The notes: generated by a model not told the origin, from the letters alone. Positions 7,914 through 17,142 are shown, counted from the first letter of the stretch. The stretch is DNA of 64,000 nucleotides from Phycisphaerae bacterium (GCA_016873295.1 VGXM01000008.1:1-64000), one strand, 5' to 3'. Program-made: numbers and translations.

Positions 7914-10900
7914 GCGCCCTCCAGCGAGTCGAGGGCGGCGAGGGCGGCGGCGGTGTCTTCCCTGGCCTTGGCGAGCTGGTCGCGGGTCTGCTGTACCATC
8001 GCGGGCGGGGCCTTGTCGGCGTAGCCGGGGTTGGCCAGGCGCCCCTCGAGCGTGGCGATGGTCTTGCGGCGGTCGGCGATGACCTTGTCGAGCCGGGCCC
8101 GCTCGGCGGCGGGGTCGACCGCGTCGGCGAGGTTGCTCAGGCGGCACTCGTGGGCGTCGAGCGTGAACAGCACCGAGGCCCCGGCGGGCGCCTCGCTCGT
8201 CAACGCCTCCGCCCCCGCCAGGTGCCGGACCAGGTCCGGGCCCAGCGCGGCGAGCTCGTCCAGGAGCGACGGCGGGGCATGGAGCGTCACGCGGCGCTTG
8301 TCGGGCACGTCGTGCCGGGCCCGCAGCTCGCGGACGGTCGTGACCACGCCCCGCAGGCGCTCGAAGGCACGCTCGGCCGACTCGTCGCGGTGCGAGGGGG
8401 CGACGATCGGCCACCCGGCGGTGCAGAGCAGGCCCGCCTTGCGGGCGGGGACCAGTTCGACGCCCTCGATCGCCATCGTCTCGACGTCGCGGAGGTGCTC
8501 CCAGACCGCCTCGGTGACGAAGGGCGTGATGGGGTGCAGCAGGCGGACGATTGTCTCGAGGGCGTGGGCGAGCACGGCCCGCTGGAAGGGATTGGCGTCG
8601 ACCGTGGGCTTGATCGCCTCGAGGTACCAGTCGCAGAAGTCGCGCCACATCAGGTCGTACATCGTCTGGGCGTAGACGCTGAACTCGAACTGGTCGAGGG
8701 CGGCGGTGGCGTCGCGGGAGGCGGCGGCCAGGCGCGAGAGCATCCAGCGGTCGACCAGCGTGGGCGTCGGCTCGCCGCGGGATGGGCGGGCGAGGATGCC
8801 CAGGGCGAAGCGCGTGGCGTTCCAGAGCTTGTTGCAGAAGTTGCGGCCCAGGTCGAACTTGGGGCTGGTGTTTCGGCCCGTGGCGGGGTCGCGGTGGACG
8901 GGGAGGCGGACGTCCTGGGTCTGGGTGGCCAGCTGGCAGAGGGAGAAGCGGAGGGCGTCGCAGCCGTGGGAGTTGATGATGTCGAGCGGGTCGACGCCGT
9001 TGCCCTTGGACTTGGACATGCGCTGCCCGTCGCCGTCCATGATGAGGGCGTGGATGAAGACGTCGCGGAAGGGCGCGGGGCCTGGGGCGGCGTGTCGGTC
9101 GGCAAGCACCGGGCCCCTGGGTCCCCATCCCGGCGGCATGAGGTAGCGGTTGAACATCACCATGCGCGAGACCCAGAGGGTGATGATGTCGCGGGCGGTG
9201 CAGAGGGTGTCGGTGGGGTTGAAGGCGCGGAGGAGCGGCGTGTCCTCGGGCCAGCCCAGCGTGGACATGGGCCACAGGGCGGAACTGAACCAGGTGTCGA
9301 GGACGTCGGGGTCCTGTCGGAAGCCGTGCGCATCGAGGAAGCCGGCGACCTGCTCGTCGTCGGGGTCGCGAGGGCAGACCTCGAGTCGGCCGGTGTCGTC
9401 GGAGGGCAGATCGGTCCAGGCCCCCGGTCCGTGGGCGGCCAATCGCTCCTGGCGAATCCAATGGAGGAGCTCGGCGCGCAGGAACTCCGCGTCTGGGGGG
9501 GCGACCTCGCGTGACCACACCGGGATGCGATGTCCCCACCAGAGTTGTCGGCTGATGCACCAGTCGCGGATGGAGTCGTGCCACTGCTCGTAGGTCTTGG
9601 CGTAGCGGGCGGGGTGAAAGCGGAGGGAGCCGTCGCCCGTGTCCTTGGTGGGACAGGCGTCCCGCCTGTCCTCGCGCGTGCCCCGGATCCTGTCCGCAAA
9701 CTCCAAGCGGAGCGAGCGCGCCGCATCGCTCAAGAAGGTGAAGGGGTAATCCCCGCCCGCGGCCACAAGCCCGGCCTCAACGGGGTTCTCGGCGATGGAG
9801 ACCAGCTTCTCCCAAAGCTCGTCGGCGCCGCGCACGATCCGATCGAACGACTCGTCCTGCCACACGCTGCCGGACGTGCCCCGCGACCTGGCGATCTGGT
9901 GGGCGCTGAACGACTTGATGCCGTGGAGCAGTTCCGGGATGGCGTGCCAGCGCCCGGGCTCGACCTCGAAGGGCGACAGGAGCAGGTGTACGTGGTCGTC
10001 CATGACGACGGCGGCATGGAGCTCCATGCGCGTGCCGTGCCAGTGGCGGCAGGCGTCGAGTGCGATCCGGCGCTCATCGGGGGTCAGTGTGGTGGTCCCC
10101 GCCGTGCGGAAGGTGATGAAGTAGGTGCTGCCGCCCTTCTGGAAGTGGGGCAGGTGGCGGAGGCTCATGAGCGGGTTCTTGGAGACGGGGTCGGGGCGGT
10201 GGCAGGGATCGTTGCGCCGGGCAGGCGGGACGCCTGTCCCACCGGACGAGGGGGCTCCTGCGCGCTGCTCCTTGGCCAGTGCGGCGTTGGCGGCCTGGGC
10301 CATGCGCGGGTCGGTGACCCGGCAGTACCACTGATCGGAGAGGTAGGGCTCGATGACGGCCTTGCTGCGGTCGGAGTGCTTCACGCTGTGCCGGTAGGGG
10401 CGTGTGGCCTCCAGCAGTCCGCGGGCCTCGAACTCCTTGACGACAAGGGCACGGGCCTCGTCGCGCTTCATGCCGACGAGGCGGTGAGCGTCGCCGACGT
10501 CGCGCCAGCCGTGCTTGTCGCTGATGGAGCCGTCGGGGGCCATGACGTTGACGAGCCCGCCGCCGACGTGCCCGGCGAAGGTGTCGAGGCGCTCCTTGTG
10601 GCGCTGGTAGATCTCGTAGTCGTTGGGGTCGTGGGCGGGCGTGACCTTGAGGAAGCCCGTGGCGAACTCGGCCTTGGGGTCGGTCGGCTCCTCCTCGATG
10701 GACATCGACTTGGGGAGGACGACGTACGCGTCCTCGATGATCGGGATCACGCGCCCGACCAGCGGGAGCTCCACGCAGAGCCCGTGCAGGGGCTTGGCGC
10801 GGGGGTCTTTGGGGTTGACGGCGACGGCGGTGTCGCCCAGGTACGTCTCGGGGCGCGTGGTCGCCACCGTCACCCACGCCTGGTCCTCGGACGGGTGCTG

Positions 10901-11683
10901 CTCGGCGCCGGGGTAGCCGCGGGCCTCCAGCTCGCTCCAGGTGACGGGCACGGCGTCCTCGGGGGGGAGGTGACCCCGCCGGCGCTCGCCCGCGGTCGTC
11001 GCCCCGTGCGGGTGGACCAGCGGGTAGCGGAGGTACCAGAAGGAACCGTCGATCTCGGCGTCGTAGCACTCGTCGTCGGCGACGGCGGTCTGGAGCACGG
11101 GGTCCCAGTTCACCAGGCGCTTGCCGCGGTAGATGAGCCCGTCGCGGAACATGCGGAAGAAGGCCTCGCGCACGGCCCGGGCGCACTGCTGGTCCATGGT
11201 GAAGCGCTGCCGCGCCCAGTCGCACGAGCAGCCCAGGGCCTTGAGCTGCCCCGTGATGACCGCCTCGTACTCGTCCTTGAAGGCCTGGATGCGGGCGACG
11301 AACGCCTCGCGCCCGAGGTCGGTGCGGCGCTTCTTCTCCTCGCCCCACACGCGGCGTTCGACCACGGCCTGCGTGGCGATGCCCGCGTGGTCCGTGCCGG
11401 GCATCCACAGCGTCTCGAACCCCATCATGCGATGGGCCCGCACCAGCACGTCCTGGAGCGTGTTGTTGAGCGCGTGCCCCAGGTGCAGGCGGTCGGTCAC
11501 GTTCGGGGGCGGGATCAGGACGGCGTAGGGGCGGGCCTCGCCTGAGAGGACGCGCGCGGGGTCGGCGTGGAAGACCCCGGCCGACTCCCAGGCCTTCCAG
11601 ACGCGGGGCTCGTGGTCGGCGGGGCGGTACTGCTTGGGCAGCTCGGCGGCGGGCGCCGGGGGCTGGGATGGGCTGGAAGTCAT
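7910..11683 (-). CDS. valS: Valyl-tRNA synthetase with in-frame RAYT insertion
   Basis: Charges tRNA-Val. The 1257-residue frame contains the full class I synthetase: HLGHALNN (HIGH) near residue 62, the editing domain with TTRPET, DQWYCR, CISRQLWWGHR near 711, and MSKSKGN near 889, then the anticodon-binding domain and a C-terminal coiled coil. Between DQWYCR...AKEQRAG and GDGSLRFHPARYAKTY, about 200 extra residues (roughly 477-678) encode a RAYT-like transposase domain with no stop codon. Without it the protein would be about 1060 residues, a usual size for this family. Whether the extra domain stays in the enzyme, is removed, or is tolerated cannot be told from sequence. Confidence 0.93.
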   Translation of the reverse strand: MTSSPSQPPAPAAELPKQYRPADHEPRVWKAWESAGVFHADPARVLSGEARPYAVLIPPPNVTDRLHLGHALNNTLQDVLVRAHRMMGFETLWMPGTDHAGIATQAVVERRVWGEEKKRRTDLGREAFVARIQAFKDEYEAVITGQLKALGCSCDWARQRFTMDQQCARAVREAFFRMFRDGLIYRGKRLVNWDPVLQTAVADDECYDAEIDGSFWYLRYPLVHPHGATTAGERRRGHLPPEDAVPVTWSELEARGYPGAEQHPSEDQAWVTVATTRPETYLGDTAVAVNPKDPRAKPLHGLCVELPLVGRVIPIIEDAYVVLPKSMSIEEEPTDPKAEFATGFLKVTPAHDPNDYEIYQRHKERLDTFAGHVGGGLVNVMAPDGSISDKHGWRDVGDAHRLVGMKRDEARALVVKEFEARGLLEATRPYRHSVKHSDRSKAVIEPYLSDQWYCRVTDPRMAQAANAALAKEQRAGAPSSGGTGVPPARRNDPCHRPDPVSKNPLMSLRHLPHFQKGGSTYFITFRTAGTTTLTPDERRIALDACRHWHGTRMELHAAVVMDDHVHLLLSPFEVEPGRWHAIPELLHGIKSFSAHQIARSRGTSGSVWQDESFDRIVRGADELWEKLVSIAENPVEAGLVAAGGDYPFTFLSDAARSLRLEFADRIRGTREDRRDACPTKDTGDGSLRFHPARYAKTYEQWHDSIRDWCISRQLWWGHRIPVWSREVAPPDAEFLRAELLHWIRQERLAAHGPGAWTDLPSDDTGRLEVCPRDPDDEQVAGFLDAHGFRQDPDVLDTWFSSALWPMSTLGWPEDTPLLRAFNPTDTLCTARDIITLWVSRMVMFNRYLMPPGWGPRGPVLADRHAAPGPAPFRDVFIHALIMDGDGQRMSKSKGNGVDPLDIINSHGCDALRFSLCQLATQTQDVRLPVHRDPATGRNTSPKFDLGRNFCNKLWNATRFALGILARPSRGEPTPTLVDRWMLSRLAAASRDATAALDQFEFSVYAQTMYDLMWRDFCDWYLEAIKPTVDANPFQRAVLAHALETIVRLLHPITPFVTEAVWEHLRDVETMAIEGVELVPARKAGLLCTAGWPIVAPSHRDESAERAFERLRGVVTTVRELRARHDVPDKRRVTLHAPPSLLDELAALGPDLVRHLAGAEALTSEAPAGASVLFTLDAHECRLSNLADAVDPAAERARLDKVIADRRKTIATLEGRLANPGYADKAPPAMVQQTRDQLAKAREDTAAALAALDSLEGA
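9647..9671. repeat. REP-like palindrome, left end of RAYT insert
   Basis: The sequence GGACAGGCG-TCC-CGCCTGTCC is a 9-bp stem with a 3-nt loop, preceded by GGTG. It is the inverted partner of the copy at 10219-10243 and marks one edge of the inserted transposase domain in valS. Confidence 0.85.
10219..10243. repeat. REP-like palindrome, right end of RAYT insert
   Basis: The reverse complement of this stretch matches the left-end palindrome except for one base in the stem (CCTGCCC instead of CCTGTCC). The two copies point in opposite directions and frame the RAYT domain, the arrangement expected of a mobile REP/RAYT unit. Confidence 0.85.
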
Positions 11684-11737
11684 ACCGTCACCAGTCTACG
11701 CCGGGGCTCCTCGGAGCCTCGTCCCGAGGGCACGCAC

Positions 11738-12802
11738 TTGACGGATCGGCGGACCAGTTCGAACCGCAACCCCGCCCGAACCAGCGGCAGGCGCGTGGTC
11801 ATCGTGCTCGTGGTGTCGCTGGTGCTGGCGGCGGTGGTGGGGGCGGCGGCGCTCTCGCGGAGCCAGTTCATGACCTCGCGCCGCGCGCTGGTGGAGGGGT
11901 GGCGGGCGCCGGGGCCCCCGCCCACCGCACAGCCCGCCGAGGATCGGCTCCTGGCGATCCTCAAGTCGGCCCGCGCCTACGCGCTCCAGGGCGAGCCGGG
12001 GAAGGCGGAGGCGATCTACCGCGAGGCCCTCGCGCAGTTCCCGAGCACCCAGGCGCTGTACCTGGGCTACGCCGACTTCCTCATGGCGGAGCACCGCGTC
12101 GGCGAGGGCTACGCACAGTACGAGAAGGCGCTGGCGGTCGGGCCCCGCTCGGCGGAGGTCGAGTTCCAGGCCGGGGTGTCGGCGGGCCTGGCGTCCAGGC
12201 CCGACCGGGCCGTCGAGCACTTCGCGGCGGCCCAGGCGCTCGAACCGGGCAGCGCCGAGGTGGCGCTGCGCCTGGGGCAGGCGCAGATGAAGGTCGGCGA
12301 GGACGACGCGGCCCGGGCCACGCTCGTCCGGGCGCTCAAACTCGACGAGGACCGGGCGATCGCCTGGGGCATGCTCGCGGAGATCTCGCTGAGGCAGAAC
12401 AACGCGGCCATGGCCCTCCAGCACGTCGAGAAGGCGCGGCGTCTGGAGCCGGCGAGCCTGGCGTGGCGTCTGATCGAGGCCCGGGCCCACCGGCGGGGCA
12501 ACGACCCGCGCCGGGCGCTCGAGGTGCTCGCGGGCATCGACGAGGGCGATCGCCTCAACGAGGCGGTGGTGCGGGTGATGGCGGAGTGCTACGGGATGCT
12601 GTCGCGTCCGGCGGACGCCGCGGCCCTCTACGCCCGGGCCTCGGACGCGTCGCCCGGCACGCCGGGGCTGGCGATGGAGGCGGCGTCGTGGTTCGAACGG
12701 GCGGGGGACGCCGAGGCGGCCCGGCGCTACGCGGCCCGGGCGGCGGACCTGGGCGACCCCAGGGGGACGCAACTCCTGGAGCGACTGAGCGCCGGGGGCT
12801 GA
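11738..12802 (+). CDS. Membrane-anchored TPR protein
   Basis: About 354 residues. An N-terminal basic stretch is followed by one hydrophobic segment (VVIVLVVSLVLAAVVGAAAL), giving a signal anchor with the rest probably outside the cytoplasm. The remainder is helical tetratricopeptide-like repeats, with the recurring A-x-x-x-Y/F-x-x-A-L-x-L/V-x-P spacing (for example EAIYREALAQFP and YEKALAVGP). The start is taken as TTG 11738, with CGAGGG seven bases upstream; no ATG exists between the valS start and the membrane segment. It runs divergently from valS and is followed 24 bp later by a polyferredoxin that also ends in TPRs. Confidence 0.75.
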   Translation: MTDRRTSSNRNPARTSGRRVVIVLVVSLVLAAVVGAAALSRSQFMTSRRALVEGWRAPGPPPTAQPAEDRLLAILKSARAYALQGEPGKAEAIYREALAQFPSTQALYLGYADFLMAEHRVGEGYAQYEKALAVGPRSAEVEFQAGVSAGLASRPDRAVEHFAAAQALEPGSAEVALRLGQAQMKVGEDDAARATLVRALKLDEDRAIAWGMLAEISLRQNNAAMALQHVEKARRLEPASLAWRLIEARAHRRGNDPRRALEVLAGIDEGDRLNEAVVRVMAECYGMLSRPADAAALYARASDASPGTPGLAMEAASWFERAGDAEAARRYAARAADLGDPRGTQLLERLSAGG

Positions 12803-12826
12803 GCGGGGCCCGTACCCTCTGGGCGC

Positions 12827-15043
12827 ATGGCGATCCGGGGCGGAGTTCCAGACTGCGTGAGGCCCGACGACCCCGCCCGGGCCTCGGGCGGGCGGAGCGT
12901 GAGCCTGAACGTGCTGCGCGAGGGCGCCGGCTCGATCTCGCCGCAGATCCGGAAGAGCAAGGCCAGCCGGTGGCGTGCCGGCGTGCTCATCGCGATCCAC
13001 GTCGCGATCGTGGCCCACGCGCTGCAGTGGTGGTTCTCGGGCGACCGGACGGGCGTGCGCTCGACGGTCTCGCCGGTCGAGCCGTCGGAGTCGATGTACA
13101 CGCTCGAGGAGGGTCTGGTCAACGCGGGGTTCGTCTTCTTCATCGTGGCGCTCGTGAGCACGGTGCTCTTCGGGCGCTTCTTCTGCGGGTGGGCGTGCCA
13201 CGTGGTGGCGCTGCAGGACCTGAGTTCGCGGATCATGGAGGCCCTGGGCGTGCGCCCCAAGCCGTTCCGCTCGCGTCTGCTCCTGTGGGTGCCGCTGGGC
13301 GTGGCCCTCTACATGTTCGTCTGGCCGACGGTTCGGCGCGAGGTCGTGACGCCGGCGTTCGAGGCGGCGGGATCGACTCTGCCGGCGTGGCTGGGGCAGA
13401 CCGGGGCCCGCCCCAGGTTCGAGAACGCCTTCCTGGTCGAGGACTTCTGGGCGACCTTCCCGCCCTGGTACGTCGCGATCCCGTTCCTGCTCACGTGCGG
13501 GTTGGGCGCCGTGTACTTCCTGGGGTCCAAGGGCTTCTGCACCTACGGGTGCCCGTACGGGGGCTTCTTCGCGCCGGCGGACCTGGTCGCCGCAGGCAGG
13601 ATCGTCGTGAACGACCGCTGCAACGCCTGCGGGCACTGCACGGCGGTGTGCACGAGCAACGTGCGCGTGCACGAGGAGGTCCGCGACTTCGGCAAGGTCG
13701 TCAACCCCGGGTGTATGAAGTGCCTGGACTGCGTGAGCGTCTGCCCCAACCACGCGCTCTCGTTCCGCTGGACGAAGCCCGGCGTGGTCACGGGGCCCCG
13801 CGACGACGCCGCCCGCGAGCGCGTCCGGGCCAGGCGGGCGAGCGTCAAGCACTACGACCTCTCGCGCCGCGAGGAGTGGTTCGCGGCGGTCGTCTTCGTG
13901 CTGATGCTGATGGCCTTCCGCGGGATGCTGGGGCAGGTGCCGCTGCTCATGGCGATCGCGATGGCCGGGATCGGGGCGTTCGTCGCGTGGAAGCTGTGGC
14001 GGCTGGCGACGACGCCCAACGTGCGGCTGCAGAACCTGCAACTGCGCGCCAAGGGTCGGTGGACGTGGGGCGGGCGCGTGTTCGCCGCCGCCGCGGTGCT
14101 GACGGTCGCGTCGGCGGCGTGGTCGGGCGCGGTGCGCTGGCACCTGTGGACCGGGGGCCTGATCGACGCGTCGATCACGACGCCGCCGGAGCGCGTGCTG
14201 GCGGCGGGGTACACGCCGGACGCGGCGACCCGCGAGCGGGCCGAGCGGGCCCTGTCCAGACTGACCCGGGCCGATTCCTGGTGGCGGGGCGGGATCGGCT
14301 GGCCGCTGGACGCCGGGACCAACCTGCGGGTGTCGTGGCTCCACGCGGTGGCGGGCCGCCTGCCCGAGGCCGAGCGGGCCCTTGTCCGCGCCATGGAGCA
14401 GCGCCAGCCCGCGCCGGCCCTGCTGGGCGACCTGGGGCAGATCATGTTCCTGCAGGGCAAGCCGGCGTCGGAGGCGGTGAGCGCCCTGCGCCGCGTCGCG
14501 GAGCGCTGGCCCGACCTCGACCAGCCCCGGATCGACGCGGCGATGATCGAGTTCTCCAGCGGGCGGCATCGCGCGGGGCTGGACGAACTCGACCTGGTGC
14601 TCGCGAAGCGCACGGTCCGGGTATCGACCCTGCGCCGCATCGCGGACGTGCTGCTGCAGGTGGGGGAGGTGGCGAGAGCGATCGACGTCCTCCGCCGCGC
14701 CGAGCGCGTGGCGCCGGGCGACGGAGCGGTCCGCGGCGCCTCGGCGGTCGCGCTCGCGGTGGGGGGGCGCCAGCCCGAGGCGACGGAGGCGATCCGCAGG
14801 GCGGAGGAGCTGGAGCCGCGGTCGGCGGAGGTCGCCGGGCTGGTGGCGACGGCATGGGCGATCATGAACCAGGTTGACCCCGCCGAGGCGGCCCTGCGCC
14901 TGGCGATCGACGTGGAGCCCGCCAACCCGCACCACTGGATCCGCCTGGGCGACCTGCTCGCGGCGACGGGGCGGTCCAAGGAGGCGGCCGAGGCGCGGTC
15001 GCGGGCGCAGGTGCTGATGCCGACCGGAGCCGGGGGGCGGTAA
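12827..15043 (+). CDS. Polyferredoxin-type membrane protein with C-terminal TPR domain
   Basis: A 738-residue protein. The N-terminal half resembles NapH/NosR-type membrane electron carriers: transmembrane segments near residues 45-63, 100-120, 150-170 and 210-230, cysteine pairs FFCGWACH and CTYGCPYG, then two [4Fe-4S] motifs CNACGHCTAVC and CMKCLDCVSVCP near residues 265 and 300. Two further membrane segments follow near 350-390. From about residue 460 to the end there are TPR-like repeats (PEAERALVRAM, EVARAIDVLRRAERVAPG). Likely role is electron transfer across or at the membrane with a protein-binding tail; the partner is unknown. It probably forms an operon with the TPR gene just upstream. 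Confidence 0.8.
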   Translation: MAIRGGVPDCVRPDDPARASGGRSVSLNVLREGAGSISPQIRKSKASRWRAGVLIAIHVAIVAHALQWWFSGDRTGVRSTVSPVEPSESMYTLEEGLVNAGFVFFIVALVSTVLFGRFFCGWACHVVALQDLSSRIMEALGVRPKPFRSRLLLWVPLGVALYMFVWPTVRREVVTPAFEAAGSTLPAWLGQTGARPRFENAFLVEDFWATFPPWYVAIPFLLTCGLGAVYFLGSKGFCTYGCPYGGFFAPADLVAAGRIVVNDRCNACGHCTAVCTSNVRVHEEVRDFGKVVNPGCMKCLDCVSVCPNHALSFRWTKPGVVTGPRDDAARERVRARRASVKHYDLSRREEWFAAVVFVLMLMAFRGMLGQVPLLMAIAMAGIGAFVAWKLWRLATTPNVRLQNLQLRAKGRWTWGGRVFAAAAVLTVASAAWSGAVRWHLWTGGLIDASITTPPERVLAAGYTPDAATRERAERALSRLTRADSWWRGGIGWPLDAGTNLRVSWLHAVAGRLPEAERALVRAMEQRQPAPALLGDLGQIMFLQGKPASEAVSALRRVAERWPDLDQPRIDAAMIEFSSGRHRAGLDELDLVLAKRTVRVSTLRRIADVLLQVGEVARAIDVLRRAERVAPGDGAVRGASAVALAVGGRQPEATEAIRRAEELEPRSAEVAGLVATAWAIMNQVDPAEAALRLAIDVEPANPHHWIRLGDLLAATGRSKEAAEARSRAQVLMPTGAGGR

Positions 15044-15312
15044 CGGACTGCGGAGGCGGGGCTGATGGGACGGGGGCCACGGTCGCCGGGCGCGGATGTT
15101 CGGGGGTTGACCGGATGCGCCGCGAAAAAAGCCGGGCGAGGCGACGGAATCCGTTGGGGTCGGCGGGCAGGATGTGGTATTCTGGGGGTGTTCGCCTTAG
15201 CGCGGCGCCGGTGGCATCAGGGAGTTGTGCGCACGCACGGGGACGAGTGGCTCGGGGGGCTTAACCCGGTCGTCGGTTGTTTCGCGATCGATTCGAAGGA
15301 GGTCTGCGGCAG

Positions 15313-16908
15313 ATGAGAACGGCAAAATGGGCTCGGGTGCTCGGGATCGTCGGCGCGGCGGTGTGCGCCGGAGCCGCGTTGGCGCAATCCAACCCGTCGT
15401 ACGTGTCATTCAGCGCTGTCAACCCGCCGGACCCGGGGCGGACGCCTCTGTTCAGCGGCGCGGATGTGATCGTCGGCGTGGTCCCCGACATCTGGCGTTC
15501 GACCGGCTCTTCGACGTTCCAGGGCGAGTACGTCCGCGGGTATGCCATCGGCACGACCTCGTGCAACCAGGGCGACGTACCGCTGTGGTGGTACACCGGC
15601 TCGGCGCCGGACCCCACGCGCAATCGGCATCCCGTGATCGGCATGAACCTCTTCCGGTACGTGCAGGTCAACGGCGCGGGGCGGTTTGAGCAGGTGGCCA
15701 TGAGCTGGCTCAAGCACGGGTTCACCGCCCTTCAGCAGAACGCCTGCGGCTTCGGGTGCAGCGCCACGGCGAGCACGACGCTGGGCGTCGGCTGCTCCGA
15801 CCCCTACTCCGCCAGCCTCAACGCCTCGCAGAGCCGCCTGGGGCCCCGGTACCAGGTCCAGCCGCTCATCGGCGAGTTCACCTACCCCGTGACGCACATC
15901 CCGGCGGCCCCCGCGGAATACGGGCGGCGCATCCTGGTTGCCAGCTCCGACATCCGGACCGACCTCAACCCCGGCGCGTACTTCTGGGGCGAGGGGCAGT
16001 ACGTGACCCAGGACGACTCCGCGGCGGGCAACGGGCTGAACAACTCCTCCTTCCGCCGCATGACCGCCTCCGGCACGACGGACGCGACCGCCAACCTCGC
16101 CCTCACCTCGTCAACGCGGCTTCGTCGCTACGGCATCGAGGCCTGGCGTGCCGAGTCCGGCGCGGGCAACTCGGTGAACAACCTGGTCAACATCGTGTAC
16201 ATCAACCTCGACCGCGCGGTCACCCCGCCCCCGCCCCCCGCGCTGAGCAAGAAGGTGGAGCGGTTCGTGCTGGGATACCAGGTCACCAACCTCGGCGGCG
16301 GCATGTGGGACTACCACTACGCCCTGCAGAACATCAACGCCGAGACCGCCGCGTCGTCGTTCAGCGTGCCCGTGGACGAGTGCGCGGACGTGCCGGGCGG
16401 GTCGATCTGGTACTCGCAGCCGCCCACGCACTCGGGCGAGCCGCAGGACGCCTCGCCGGCATGGGGCAACACCCGCTCGCCCACCTCGCTCCGCTGGGGC
16501 AACACGGACGGGCTGTGGAACCCGATCTGGACCGCGCCCGAGGGCACGGCCCTGACCGATCCGACGACCTGGAACGTCAACCGCGGCGCCGACACCCGCA
16601 ACGCGCTCCGCTGGGGCACGATGTACAGCTTCGGCTTCCGCTCCAACCGCCCCCCGGTCGCCGGCAACGTCGCGATGGGCCTCTACAAGGTCACCTCGCC
16701 CCTCACGATCTACGTCCCCGCGATGGTGCCCTCGGGCAATCCCTGCCGGGCGGACCTGAACTGCGACGGCGTCGTCGATTTCAACGACCTGCTCGTCTTC
16801 CTCAACCTCTACAACGCCCTCGACCCGCGGGCTGACTTCAACGGCGACGGCGTCGTCGACTTCAACGACTTCCTCGAGTACCTCAACATCTACAACACCC
16901 CCTGCTGA
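15313..16908 (+). CDS. Secreted protein with C-terminal dockerin-like calcium motifs
   Basis: A 531-residue exported protein. The signal peptide (basic start, ILGI/VGAAVCAGAALA core) is followed by a likely cleavage after ALA-Q. The main body is a large tryptophan/asparagine-rich extracellular domain without a known motif. The C-terminus carries two EF-hand-like repeats, D-L-N-C-D-G-V-V-D-F-N-D near residue 480 and D-F-N-G-D-G-V-V-D-F-N-D near 515, a hallmark of Phycisphaerae secreted proteins. Start chosen at ATG 15313 because GAAGGAGG lies nine bases upstream and it opens the signal peptide. It stands alone, with a strong terminator after it. Confidence 0.85.
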   Translation: MRTAKWARVLGIVGAAVCAGAALAQSNPSYVSFSAVNPPDPGRTPLFSGADVIVGVVPDIWRSTGSSTFQGEYVRGYAIGTTSCNQGDVPLWWYTGSAPDPTRNRHPVIGMNLFRYVQVNGAGRFEQVAMSWLKHGFTALQQNACGFGCSATASTTLGVGCSDPYSASLNASQSRLGPRYQVQPLIGEFTYPVTHIPAAPAEYGRRILVASSDIRTDLNPGAYFWGEGQYVTQDDSAAGNGLNNSSFRRMTASGTTDATANLALTSSTRLRRYGIEAWRAESGAGNSVNNLVNIVYINLDRAVTPPPPPALSKKVERFVLGYQVTNLGGGMWDYHYALQNINAETAASSFSVPVDECADVPGGSIWYSQPPTHSGEPQDASPAWGNTRSPTSLRWGNTDGLWNPIWTAPEGTALTDPTTWNVNRGADTRNALRWGTMYSFGFRSNRPPVAGNVAMGLYKVTSPLTIYVPAMVPSGNPCRADLNCDGVVDFNDLLVFLNLYNALDPRADFNGDGVVDFNDFLEYLNIYNTPC

Positions 16909-16950
16909 GCGGCCCCCCCGGGGGGATCGCCCCAGTTCCGCATCTCACCC

Positions 16951-16981
16951 GGCCCGCGACCCTCGTCGCGGGCCGTTTTTC
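16951..16981 (+). terminator. Intrinsic terminator after secreted protein
   Basis: A perfect 10-bp GC stem (GGCCCGCGAC / GTCGCGGGCC) with loop CCTC is followed by GTTTTTCTT. It lies 43 bases after the stop of the secreted protein gene. Confidence 0.9.
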
Positions 16982-16997
16982 TTCCCCGTCCGCCGGT

Positions 16998-17135
16998 TCA
17001 CGCCGCCGAACGCCGCGCGGCCCGGCCCCAGCGCCGGCAGGCCTCGATCGGCGGGGCCCGCTCGATGGGCTTGGTGAGGGAGTCGTCGCAGCCGGCGGCG
17101 AGCCACCTTCCGCGGTCGCCCGAGAGCGCGTGCGC
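16998..17135 (-). pseudogene. Remnant of a response-regulator receiver domain tail
   Basis: On the minus strand about 43 residues read ALSGDRGRWLAAGCDD followed by S-L-T-K-P-I-E-R. This matches the end of a receiver domain (the A-x-x-G-D-x-x-x-C/W-L-A-A-G-x-D-x-x-x-x-K-P-I pattern), like the tail of the hybrid kinase at 54.9-57.6 kb. Everything upstream of ALSGD is gone: the reading frame enters the hairpin repeats at 17143. It is a decayed gene end, not functional. Confidence 0.7.
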
Positions 17136-17142
17136 CGGGTGC

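Larger units (their letters stand above)
9647..10243 (-). mobile_element. REP-associated tyrosine transposase (RAYT) inserted in valS
   Basis: The segment encodes a Y1/HUH transposase of the REP-associated type in the valS frame. It starts at an internal ATG (10168 on the minus strand) with MSLRHLPHF, then STYFITFRT, the HUH motif DDHVHLLLSP, K-S-F-S-A-H-Q-I, VWQDESFDRIV and ENPVEAGLV. At the position where relatives usually have the catalytic tyrosine (Y-I-x-x-N-P) this copy reads S-I-A-E-N-P, so it is probably inactive. It is bounded by inverted copies of a palindrome, at 9647-9671 and 10219-10243, which are themselves translated as RRDACPT and GGTGVPPA. Confidence 0.88.

Noticed and set aside
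6256-8024. Long plus-strand open frames across the hairpin array into the lipoprotein gene
   Set aside because: They encode the repeats and then the antisense of a well-supported minus-strand gene.
9647-10243. Intein in valS
   Set aside because: No splice-junction Cys/Ser with a His-Asn end and no intein blocks; the insert is a RAYT transposase with terminal palindromes.
15154-15183. Promoter TTGGGG/TATTCT before the secreted protein
   Set aside because: The -35 match is poor; kept out of the feature list.
15065-15316. Short plus-strand open frame before the secreted protein
   Set aside because: No ribosome site or conserved sequence; it is the leader region of the secreted protein gene.
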